Assembly: GCA_021791675.1 (NCBI GenBank)
Contig: JAJYWE010000016.1
Location: 1-32,241 of the forward strand
Source: Actinomycetes bacterium
Lineage (GTDB): Bacteria; Actinomycetota; Acidimicrobiia; Acidimicrobiales; JAKAOS01
DNA length: 32,241 nt
Direction: 5' to 3'
The position numbers and the translations under genes are program-made. Below the pieces are notes generated by a model. That model saw nothing but the letters and a program-made list of their open reading frames with translations, had not been told where the DNA came from and ran no database searches. Below, in pieces: positions 1 to 6,948 of this stretch (positions within the stretch are counted from its first letter, which is position 1; every line of letters starts with the position of its first letter).

Positions 1-2
1 CG

Positions 3-308
3 ACCGGCGGCTACTGGATCCTCACCTCGGACGGCGGGGTCTCCAACTTCGACGCGCCGTGGTTCGGCTCGCCGCGGGCGAGCGGGACTGCATCGCTCAC
101 CAACCCCGTCGTCGCGATCGCCGCCGAGGGAGGCGGCTACGCCGTCCTCTTCGCCGGTGGCGGAGTCGAGACCTTCGGCGTCGCTTGGGCAGGCTCGCTC
201 GCCGGGCGCCTGCCCGGCGACGTCATGGCGATCGCGTTGGCCGGCGTCGGCGGGAGGGCCGGTTACCGCATCCTCGAGAGCGACGGCCAGGTGGCGAGCT
301 TCTCCTGA
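3..308 (+). CDS. C-terminal end of a secreted GYW...SDGG repeat protein (partial)
   Basis: The reading frame is open from the window edge to a TGA at 306-308 and gives about 101 residues. It contains imperfect repeats of roughly 40-45 residues, each built like GYW-I-L-T-S-DGG-V followed by a small aromatic/acidic turn and a W/FxGS. The second unit reads GGGYAVLFAGGGVETFG and the last ends GYRILESDGQVASFS. Repeats of this kind (beta-propeller-like, GYWLvasDGGvfaFGdApFyGS) are common at the C-termini of secreted actinobacterial cell-surface proteins and hydrolases; that comparison is from memory. The N-terminal part, and so the enzymatic function if any, lies outside the window. Confidence 0.7.
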   Translation, partial: TGGYWILTSDGGVSNFDAPWFGSPRASGTASLTNPVVAIAAEGGGYAVLFAGGGVETFGVAWAGSLAGRLPGDVMAIALAGVGGRAGYRILESDGQVASFS

Positions 309-409
309 ACGAGAGCGGGTGCCTGAACACGGGCGGGCGCCACCGAGCCGACTGGCCCGCCCCCTGCGGAGCCGGGCCCGCGGAGGGACGATCGGCCCGC
401 CCCCCGAGG

Positions 410-607
410 GTGACAGGAGCGCAGCTGGCTCTTGGCGAGCCGGGCGTTCCGGTACCCCTCTCAGCGTGGTACCTGTTCGCCGGGCCAGATCGCTCGGGGA
501 ACCTGCTCGAGCTGGCCGTCTTGGTCCTCGGAGGAGACGAGCCGATGATCCACGCGATGGGACTTCGACCTTCGACCGCCCGGGCGCGCTTCGGAGACGA
601 GCGATGA
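410..607 (+). pseudogene. Probable truncated toxin-like gene preceding the RHH protein
   Basis: A frame from GTG 410 to TGA 605-607 encodes about 65 residues. Its second half (AGPDRSGNLLELAVLVLGG, then IHAMGLRPS) resembles the C-terminus of small actinobacterial toxin-like proteins that end with a GxDRxGxLLEV...viHAMplRp pattern and precede a ribbon-helix-helix gene. The stop overlaps the next start as ATGA, as expected for a coupled toxin-antitoxin pair. The N-terminal half normal for such proteins (about 90 residues) is not recognisable in any frame upstream, so I treat it as a remnant. The family assignment is from remembered patterns. It could also be a short intact gene with a divergent N-terminus. 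Confidence 0.35.
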
Positions 608-972
608 CCGACCACCAGACCTACGGACAGACCGTGAGCGGTGAGCCGATCACCGACGAGATGATCGAGCGGTTCGCCGAGGAGGCCGAGCGCGGCGACG
701 AGCCTGGCCAGCTGCAGCGACGGCGCCGGGGACCTGGCCGACCCCCGCTCGGTCACGCCGCCAAGTCGGGGGAGTCGGCTCGGCTGGAGCCTGCGCTTCG
801 CGACGAGGTCGCCCGGCGGGCTCGCATCGAGGGTCTCACGGTCTCCGAGCTCATGCGCAGCGCACGCGCCGGTAGCGGGAGAGCGCGTCGCGCCGGGCGC
901 GGCGGTTGGGGGGCTCTGGCTGGCGTCGTCCGGCCCGCTCGGGGTGATCCCCGGTGGTACCGCCCGCCGTAG
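604..972 (+). CDS. Ribbon-helix-helix (CopG/MetJ-like) antitoxin-type protein
   Basis: The 122-residue product begins with an acidic segment (TDEMIERFAEEAERGDEPG), then a basic RRRRGPGRPPLG linker. The RHH pattern follows at about residues 56-85: a beta strand SARLEPALRDEV, then ARRARIEGLTVSELMR. This layout is typical of actinobacterial antitoxins paired with a small toxin encoded just upstream. The start ATG overlaps the preceding stop (ATGA). The usual ending RRALxxYL is absent. After SELMRSAR the sequence becomes arginine- and glycine-rich, so the last 30-35 residues may result from a frameshift. The DNA-binding core looks intact; function as an antitoxin is inferred. Confidence 0.55.
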   Translation: MTDHQTYGQTVSGEPITDEMIERFAEEAERGDEPGQLQRRRRGPGRPPLGHAAKSGESARLEPALRDEVARRARIEGLTVSELMRSARAGSGRARRAGRGGWGALAGVVRPARGDPRWYRPP

Positions 973-981
973 CATGGGGTC
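970..981 (+). promoter_or_regulatory. Candidate -10 box placing the transcript start at the fbiD GTG
   Basis: TAGCAT at 970-975 matches the actinobacterial TANNNT -10 pattern. It is followed by exactly six bases and then GTG 982, so transcription would begin at or next to the start codon (leaderless). No Shine-Dalgarno sequence is visible before the GTG. No convincing -35 box is seen at the usual spacing. Confidence 0.4.
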
Positions 982-1626
982 GTGACGGGTCGCGATCTCC
1001 TCGGCGAGCCGGCGGCGGTGCTGGTGCCCGTCAAGTCCTTCGCCAGCGCGAAGCTGCGCCTGGCTCCCGCGCTCGGGGCGGGCGAGCGGGCCCGGCTCGC
1101 CCGGTCGCTCGCGACCGGCGTCGTGCGCGCCGCTTCCCCGCTCCCGGTCGCGGTCGCCTGCGACGACGAGGAAGTCGCCACCTGGGCGGCGGGCGAGGGG
1201 GCGGCGGTCTGCTGGACCCCCGGGCTCGGGCTGAACGGCGCCGTCGCGGCCGGGGTCACGTTCCTCGCCGAGCGGGGGGCGACCCGCGTCGTCGTCGCCC
1301 ACGGAGACCTGCCCTTCGCCACCGGGCTCGCGGCCCTCGCCACCGGCGAGGGCGTGACGCTCGTCCCCGACCGCCACGAACGGGGGACGAACGTCTGTGT
1401 CGTGCCGTCGCGGGCTGGTTTCGCCTTCGCCTACGGCCCGGGGTCCTTCCTCCGCCACCAGGCCGAGGCGGCACGGCTCGGACTAGCCCTGACCGTCGTG
1501 CGGTCGGCGGCGCTCGGCCTCGACGTCGACGAGCCCGAGGACCTCGCCCTCGCGCGGCGACGGAGCTCGGCCGCGCTCCCTGCGGGCACCGGGCACGGAC
1601 GAGGAGCGACCGCTGTCCCGGCCTGA
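982..1626 (+). CDS. fbiD: Phosphoenolpyruvate/2-phospho-L-lactate guanylyltransferase (coenzyme F420 biosynthesis)
   Basis: The 214-residue protein has the layout of the CofC/FbiD family. There is an N-terminal nucleotide-binding strand and loop, VLVPVKSFASAKLRLAP (about residues 13-29). HGDLPF follows (the family's aDLPl metal/nucleotide site), then PDRHERGTNVCVV, YGPGSF and the C-terminal LDVDEPEDLALA. The family couples GTP to 2-phospho-L-lactate or phosphoenolpyruvate to make the guanylylated precursor used by FbiA in cytoplasmic F420 synthesis. GTG 982 is chosen because it begins just before the first conserved strand and follows a -10-like box by six bases. The last 20 residues are a low-complexity tail. 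No other F420 genes are present here; the next gene (deacetylase) begins 16 bp downstream and is probably co-transcribed. Confidence 0.88.
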   Translation: MTGRDLLGEPAAVLVPVKSFASAKLRLAPALGAGERARLARSLATGVVRAASPLPVAVACDDEEVATWAAGEGAAVCWTPGLGLNGAVAAGVTFLAERGATRVVVAHGDLPFATGLAALATGEGVTLVPDRHERGTNVCVVPSRAGFAFAYGPGSFLRHQAEAARLGLALTVVRSAALGLDVDEPEDLALARRRSSAALPAGTGHGRGATAVPA

Positions 1627-1642
1627 GCCCGACGAGGTCGCC

Positions 1643-2437
1643 GTGGCCGAGGAGCTCCGTGGCGGGGTCCCGACGGCGAGCGCGGCGGCTACCGCTCCGG
1701 GGTCGGCCGCCCCGGGCAGCGCCCTCGCGACGCCGGGCTGCGCCCTCGCGATCGGCGCGCACCCCGACGACATCGAGTTCGGCTGCGGCGGGACCCTCGC
1801 CAAGTGGGCCGCCGCGGGCTGTCGGATCGTGCACCTGGTGCTCACCGACGGGTCCAAGGGGTCCTGGGATCCCGAGCAGGACCCGGCGGAGCTGGTGGCC
1901 GCCCGGCGCGAAGAGCAGCGTGCGGCGTCTCGGGCGCTCGGGGGGACGGGTGAGGTCGTCTTCCTGTCCTGGCCCGACGGAGAGCTCGAGGCGGGGCTCC
2001 GCCAACGGGTCCAGGTCTGCTCCTGGATCCGCCGGGTCCGCCCCGACGTGGTCCTCGGCCACGATCCGTGGCGTCGCTACCGGCTCCATCCCGACCATCG
2101 CAACGCGGGCTTCCTCACGACCGACGGCATCGTGGCCGCCCGGGACCCCCACTTCTTCCCCGAGCTCGCGCTGCCCGCCCATCGCCCGGATGCCCTGCTG
2201 CTCTGGGAGGCCGACGAGGCCGACCACGTGGAGGACGTGACCGGCTACGAGGAGGCGAAGCTCGCCGGGATCCTCGCGCACGCCAGCCAGCACCGCTCCA
2301 CCATGGCGATCGAGGAAGGCGACACCGGTGCGCAGCTGGCCGCCTTCCGCAGCCGGCTCCTCGGGCGTCTCGCGGCCTCCGGCAAGCAGGCCGGCGTGGC
2401 ATATGGCGAGGCGTTCAAGCTGATCCAGCCGTTGTAG
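1643..2437 (+). CDS. PIG-L/LmbE-family N-acetyl-sugar deacetylase
   Basis: The 264-residue product carries the family zinc motif AHPDD (His40, Asp42, Asp43) in LAIGAHPDDIEFGCGGTLA, and the downstream partner motif HPDH (His149, Asp151, His152) followed by RNAG. The family uses one zinc ion to remove acetyl groups from N-acetylglucosamine-type substrates; members include MshB, Mca and LmbE-like enzymes. The substrate here cannot be read from sequence. The first 30 residues are alanine-rich and may not all be translated; GTG 1643 is the start nearest fbiD. The last third of the gene (2135-2437) is duplicated at 10710-11012, so this 3' end may have been exchanged by recombination. Confidence 0.85.
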   Translation: MAEELRGGVPTASAAATAPGSAAPGSALATPGCALAIGAHPDDIEFGCGGTLAKWAAAGCRIVHLVLTDGSKGSWDPEQDPAELVAARREEQRAASRALGGTGEVVFLSWPDGELEAGLRQRVQVCSWIRRVRPDVVLGHDPWRRYRLHPDHRNAGFLTTDGIVAARDPHFFPELALPAHRPDALLLWEADEADHVEDVTGYEEAKLAGILAHASQHRSTMAIEEGDTGAQLAAFRSRLLGRLAASGKQAGVAYGEAFKLIQPL

Positions 2438-2446
2438 CCCGTCGCC
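2135..2446 (+). repeat. Direct repeat copy A (3' part of the PIG-L gene)
   Basis: Read base by base, 2135-2446 aligns without gaps to 10710-11021, with 309 of 312 positions identical. The three differences (near 2399, 2404 and 2407) all lie close to the 3' end and are synonymous in the deacetylase frame. Homology stops sharply at both ends. The two copies have the same orientation and are offset by 8,575 bp, so recombination between them would delete or circularise everything between. Confidence 0.95.
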
Positions 2447-2495
2447 CCCCTCCTCCGGCACGCTCGTCGCCGGCGGATGCCAGCTCGGGCCCCGC

Positions 2496-3215
2496 TCAGC
2501 TCGAAGCCTCGATCACGACCTTGGTCGCCGTCAGCGACCCGCCTGGTCCAGTCTCGCTGGACACCCGAACCTTCTCACCGACCTCGAGCGCCGAGGCGGC
2601 CGCGCTGGATTTGCCCTGCCGGTAGGTGGTGGACGAGGTGGTCGTGATGGCTCGGGTCGCCCCGCTCGGCGAACGGAGCGCGAAGCCGGTGCGGCTGAGC
2701 GCAGCCAAGGTGCCTGCGTAAACGAGCGGCAGGAGCACCACCGCCCTGGCCGTCGGCGTCGATGCCCCGGGGACGAGACTGATCCGCACGCGCGCTCCCG
2801 GGCGGAGCGAGGAAGCAGTCAGGTGCTGGTGGCCCTGGCGGTAGGCGGTGGACGGCGTGAGGGCGACCGTGGTCGACCTCCCGTGCGCCTTCACCACCAT
2901 CGTGGTTGCGTCGAGCGACGTCACCATGCCGACCAGCGCGCTCGCGCCGACGCGGTGCGCCCTCACATGGTGCGCCGGGAGGGAGGTCGTCGTGGCCGAG
3001 CTCCCTCCGGAACCGGAGGAACAGGCAGCGAGGAGCGGGGCGAGGAGCGCGAACGTGAGCGCACCCTGCCAGCGGCGGTGGCACCCGAGCGGGCGCCCGC
3101 ACCAGCGGCGTTGCAGGAGGGCGCGCAGCCAGGACCGTCCCCGTGCTGGCGGGTCTGGCGGATCCCCCGGTCCCCCATCCCGCACGTCGCCGCCCCGCCC
3201 TTCGGTCCTCGTCAT
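2496..3215 (-). CDS. Lipoprotein with two DUF5666-like beta repeats
   Basis: The 239-residue product has a long basic N-terminus, a hydrophobic segment and a lipobox ending LLAAC at about residue 65, followed by a Ser/Gly/Thr linker typical of exported lipoproteins. Two related domains follow. Each has a G-x-V-x-S/A-L-x-x-T-x-x-x-V/L strand pair, TTVALTPSTAYRQG or TTTSSTTYRQG, and a GxxVRVS/RIS turn, resembling the DUF5666 pattern. ATG 3215 overlaps the TGA of the MarR gene (ATGA), which fixes an otherwise oddly long signal region. It is the last gene of the efflux operon; a role at the cell surface is inferred from location only. A secreted protein with a similar domain is encoded at 9712-10203. 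Confidence 0.75.
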   Translation of the reverse strand: MTRTEGRGGDVRDGGPGDPPDPPARGRSWLRALLQRRWCGRPLGCHRRWQGALTFALLAPLLAACSSGSGGSSATTTSLPAHHVRAHRVGASALVGMVTSLDATTMVVKAHGRSTTVALTPSTAYRQGHQHLTASSLRPGARVRISLVPGASTPTARAVVLLPLVYAGTLAALSRTGFALRSPSGATRAITTTSSTTYRQGKSSAAASALEVGEKVRVSSETGPGGSLTATKVVIEASS

Positions 3216-3763
3216 CGTTTCGTCCCCTCTTCATCTCGGGCCCCCGACCGGCGGACAGGGGCCACGGCTCGCGGACCCACGGTGCGGTGGACCGCCTCCA
3301 CCAGGCGCCCGAGTGCAGGCAGGGCCGCTTCGATCTGGTCGCGGTCGCCCGGGGAGAGCGTGGCGAGTGCCGTTGCGAGCAGCGCCAGACGCTGGTCTCT
3401 CCACCCGGCAAGCTGGCAGTTCGCGGCGTCGGTGAGGAAGAACCGCACCCCCCGGCGATCCCGCTGGTCCCGGCGGCGCTCGAGGAGGCCCCCCTCGACG
3501 AGATGCGCCGCGACCGTGCTCACGGTGTTCGGGGCCAGGCCGAGCTCGGACGCGACCTCCTGGACCCGCAGCCCCGGGGTGCGGCGGACGGTGTTCAGCA
3601 GCTGGAGGTGGGATCCCGGGAGGGCCTCCATCCCGAGCGGGCGGCCGAGTAGGCGCCTACGGATCACCCGGAAGGTCCGGAAGAGCGCCTCCGCGTCGTC
3701 CGCCAGGAGGTGGAAGGCACTCTGCGGGCTCGGCGCCGCCTGGCCGGCGCGGGAGGTGCCCAT
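3212..3763 (-). CDS. MarR-family transcriptional regulator
   Basis: The 183-residue protein has a MarR layout: an N-terminal dimerisation helix, then a winged helix with LRVQEVASELGLAPNTVSTV as the HTH at about residues 63-82. LVEGGLLERRRDQRDRRGVRFFLTD follows as the wing, with the conserved D-x-R-D-R-R segment, and then C-terminal helices. Its start codon ATG (3763-3761) shares a base with the TGA of the upstream pump gene, and its own stop overlaps the lipoprotein start. It probably controls the operon it belongs to; a palindrome at 8671-8687 in front of the operon is a candidate binding site. Ligand unknown. Confidence 0.9.
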   Translation of the reverse strand: MGTSRAGQAAPSPQSAFHLLADDAEALFRTFRVIRRRLLGRPLGMEALPGSHLQLLNTVRRTPGLRVQEVASELGLAPNTVSTVAAHLVEGGLLERRRDQRDRRGVRFFLTDAANCQLAGWRDQRLALLATALATLSPGDRDQIEAALPALGRLVEAVHRTVGPRAVAPVRRSGARDEEGTKR

Positions 3764-6700
3764 CAGCTGCCCCACTCCGGGCGGAGCACGCCCCGGAGCT
3801 CGGCCGTAGCCGCCGGCACTGGCCCTTCCCCTGCCGCTGCCGCTGCCGCGTCGGCCTTCCCGCCCCGGTTGCGCAGGCGGCGCAGCCTCGCCGCGCCGTC
3901 GTCGACCAGGGTGTAGAGCACGGGTACCACGAGCAGGCTGAGCAGCGTCGAGGAGAGGAGGCCGCCGATGAGCACGGTGCCGACCGGCATGCGCTCGGAC
4001 GCGCCGGACCCGGTCCCGAACGCCAGTGGGAGCATCGCGAAGACCATCGTTGCGGTGGTCATGAGGATCGGCCGGAGCCGGGTCGCGCCCGACTCCATCA
4101 TCGCCGCATCCCTGGCCACCCCCCTGCCCCGCAGCGTCTTCGCATAGTCGATCAGGAGGATCGAGTTCTTCGCCACGAGTCCGATCAGCATGATCATCGC
4201 GATGAGGGCGAAGATCGAGATCGGCAGGTGCGCGAGCCACAGCGCACCGAGCGCCCCGACGACGGCGAGCGGGAGCGCGAAGAGCACCGCGAAGGGCTCG
4301 AGGAGGGACTCGTAGAGCGCACTCATCAGCATGTAGACGAGCACGATCGAGAGCCCGAGCGCTTCGAGGAGGGGCCCGAAAGCCCGCTTCTGCTGCGCCG
4401 ACTGGCCGCCCACCACGAGCGCGTATCCAGTCGGGAGCCCGACGGACCGAGCCGCGCCGAGCAGCGCCGCCGTCGCCGGGCCGGAGTTACCGCTCGGGCT
4501 CGACGCGGACACCGACACCGAGTACTGGCCGTTCGTCTGGGTGATCTGGCCTGGACCGACCGCCTCGGAGAGGCTCGCCACGGCGGAGAGCGGGACCGTG
4601 CCGCGCGCCGTCGGGATCGGGATCGCGGCGAGCTCGGCGGGCGAGAGGCTCGTACCGCCCCCGAGGCTGACCTGGATGGGCTCGGCCGGGGTGGTGGAGG
4701 AGACGACCAGCGGAGGAACGCTCATCCCGCCGAGCGCCGCGGCCACGGCGCTCCCGATGGTGGCGGCCGAGACGCCGAGGTAGGCGGCGGCGGTCTGATC
4801 GACCTGGATCGAGAGCTCCGGCGTCGGGGTCGGCACCGACGTCGAGACCTGCGAGACCGCTGGGTTGCCCCCGAGGCGGGCCGCCACCGCCGTCGCGAGG
4901 CTGTCGAGCGTGGCGAGGTCCGGGCCGACGATGTCGACCGACGCAGCTCGAGCGCCACCGGCGATGAACGGGCTCTGCACGTGCCCGTGAGCGGAGAGCC
5001 CTGGGTAGTGGTGCGCGAGCAGGTCCACCTCCTTGGTGTAGGTGCCGATCGCCGGGCGCGCGCCCCGCGGCGCGAGGTCGAGGGTGAGCTGGCCGATGTT
5101 GTGGGCGGCGCCGGAGCCGGCCCCGTAGCCGGCGGAGAGGAAGACCTGCGTCACCCCGGGCAGGTGCTGGAGGCGCCGGGCGAAGCTGGTGAGGGTCGAC
5201 TGGGCGGTGGCGAGCGGGGTCCCGACCGGCAGCTTCGCATTCACGGTGACCACGCCGTTGTCCTCCGGGGGGACGAAGGTGGTGGGGAGCACCCCCGCGC
5301 GCACGATCGCTACCGAGCCCACAAGCGCGGCCAGCGCCACCCCGAGCACGGATCCGCGGTGGCGCAGCGCCCAGCCGATCACGCGCTGGTAGCGGGCGCG
5401 GAGACGCTCGAAGCCGGCGTCGAAGCGCCGACCGAAGCGCGCTCCGAGCGAGGAGGGGGAGGGGGTCCGCCCGAAGCGGGCGGCCAACATCGGGGTCAGG
5501 GTGAACGAGACCAGGAGGGAGAACAACGTGGCTGCCACGATCGTGAGCCCGAACTCGCGGAACAGCTGGCCCACGTTCCCCGAGACGAATGCCACCGGGG
5601 CGTAGACCACGACGTCGGTGAGGGTGATCGCGACCGCTGCGGCCCCGATCTCGGCGCGCCCGTCGATCGCCGCCTCGGCAGGCTCCTTGCCCATGGCCCG
5701 GTGGCGATGAATGTTCTCGAGGACGACGATCGAGTCGTCGACCAGGATCCCGATGAGCAACGAGAGCGCCATCAGCGAGATCAGGTCGAGGCTGAAGCCG
5801 AGGAAGTACATCACGGCGAAGGTCGACACGAGCGAGACGGGGATAGCCACCATGACGATGAGCGTGTTCGCCAGCCGGTGGAGGAAGGCGGCCAGCACGA
5901 TCGCCGCGAAGAGGATGCCGAGGAAGAGGTCGAGCTCCACGTTCGAAAGTGCCGATCGAACGTAGCTCGTGATGTCGCCGGTGATCGTCGTCGAGACGCC
6001 CGGTGGCAGCTGCGGCGCAAGCTTGGCGAGCTCGGCGCGCACCTCGTCGTCCACGGTGAGGGAGTTCGCGGTGGAAGAGGCCGTGAGGACGAGGCCCACC
6101 GCCGGCTTGCCGTTCAGCGTGGCCGCGGACTGGGCCTTCGCGAGCCCCTGCGAGACCGTCGCCACCTGGGAGAGGAGCACCGCCCCGCCGGGCCGGGAGG
6201 CGATCGGGAGCGACTCGAGCGCCGCCACGGAGGTGTAGCCGCCGTGGGTCCTGGCGAGCAGCTCCTGGCTCCCGACGACCGTGACGCCGCCGGTGATCGC
6301 CACGTTCTCGGCCTTCATCGCCGCCGCGAGCTGGGTCATGGACACGCCGTAGGCCGCCAGGCGAGCCGCGGAGACGTCCACGGTCACCACGGGTGCGCGC
6401 CCACCAACAATCGTCACCTGGGCCACACCGGAGAGCTCCTGGAGGCTCGGAGCCACGACGTTCGTTGCCAGCTCGTAGAGCTGCGAGGATGCGAGCGGCC
6501 CGGAGATCGCCACGTCCATCATCGGGAGTGCCGAGGGGTTGGCCTTGATGATGGAGGGCGGCGTGGCGGTCGAGGGGAGCCCCCTCGCGACCCGGGCGAG
6601 CGCCACCGAGACGCTGGCCGCCGCCTGGTCGATGTTGGTACCGCCGGCGAACTGCAGCGCGACGACGCTGCGCCCAGCACCGGAGGTGCCCACCATCGAC

Positions 6701-6948
6701 ACCACCCCGGACTCCGAGCTGAGCGCCTTCTCGACCGGGGTGGTGATCGTCTCGGAGACTGTCGAGGCGCTCGCGCCCGCGTCGCCGATCACCACGCGGA
6801 TGAACGGGAAGTTCACGTTCGGGAGGCGCCGCACGGGCAGCTTGGTGAAGGCGACCGCCCCCGCGACCACCAAGAACCCGAGGATCATCACGATCGTCAC
6901 CGGCCTGCGAATGGAGAGCGCCGTGAGGCCCGACCCGACACGGCTCAT
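3763..6948 (-). CDS. RND-family (HAE1/AcrB-like) proton-driven efflux pump
   Basis: The 1061 residues match the usual RND length. The N-terminus (LSIRRPVTIVMILGFLVV) forms TM1, followed by the porter motif RLPNVNFPFIRV. TM4 carries VDDSIVVLENI with Asp404 and Asp405, equivalent to the AcrB proton-relay aspartates. TM10 carries GLVAKNSILLIDYAK with Lys927, the third relay residue, and the second large loop lies between TM7 and TM8. The catalytic residues are therefore in place. It would export lipophilic or cationic compounds, with the adaptor encoded just upstream (4-bp overlap ATGA at 6945-6948). No outer-membrane TolC-like gene is present. Substrate not predictable. Confidence 0.93.
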   Translation of the reverse strand: MSRVGSGLTALSIRRPVTIVMILGFLVVAGAVAFTKLPVRRLPNVNFPFIRVVIGDAGASASTVSETITTPVEKALSSESGVVSMVGTSGAGRSVVALQFAGGTNIDQAAASVSVALARVARGLPSTATPPSIIKANPSALPMMDVAISGPLASSQLYELATNVVAPSLQELSGVAQVTIVGGRAPVVTVDVSAARLAAYGVSMTQLAAAMKAENVAITGGVTVVGSQELLARTHGGYTSVAALESLPIASRPGGAVLLSQVATVSQGLAKAQSAATLNGKPAVGLVLTASSTANSLTVDDEVRAELAKLAPQLPPGVSTTITGDITSYVRSALSNVELDLFLGILFAAIVLAAFLHRLANTLIVMVAIPVSLVSTFAVMYFLGFSLDLISLMALSLLIGILVDDSIVVLENIHRHRAMGKEPAEAAIDGRAEIGAAAVAITLTDVVVYAPVAFVSGNVGQLFREFGLTIVAATLFSLLVSFTLTPMLAARFGRTPSPSSLGARFGRRFDAGFERLRARYQRVIGWALRHRGSVLGVALAALVGSVAIVRAGVLPTTFVPPEDNGVVTVNAKLPVGTPLATAQSTLTSFARRLQHLPGVTQVFLSAGYGAGSGAAHNIGQLTLDLAPRGARPAIGTYTKEVDLLAHHYPGLSAHGHVQSPFIAGGARAASVDIVGPDLATLDSLATAVAARLGGNPAVSQVSTSVPTPTPELSIQVDQTAAAYLGVSAATIGSAVAAALGGMSVPPLVVSSTTPAEPIQVSLGGGTSLSPAELAAIPIPTARGTVPLSAVASLSEAVGPGQITQTNGQYSVSVSASSPSGNSGPATAALLGAARSVGLPTGYALVVGGQSAQQKRAFGPLLEALGLSIVLVYMLMSALYESLLEPFAVLFALPLAVVGALGALWLAHLPISIFALIAMIMLIGLVAKNSILLIDYAKTLRGRGVARDAAMMESGATRLRPILMTTATMVFAMLPLAFGTGSGASERMPVGTVLIGGLLSSTLLSLLVVPVLYTLVDDGAARLRRLRNRGGKADAAAAAAGEGPVPAATAELRGVLRPEWGS

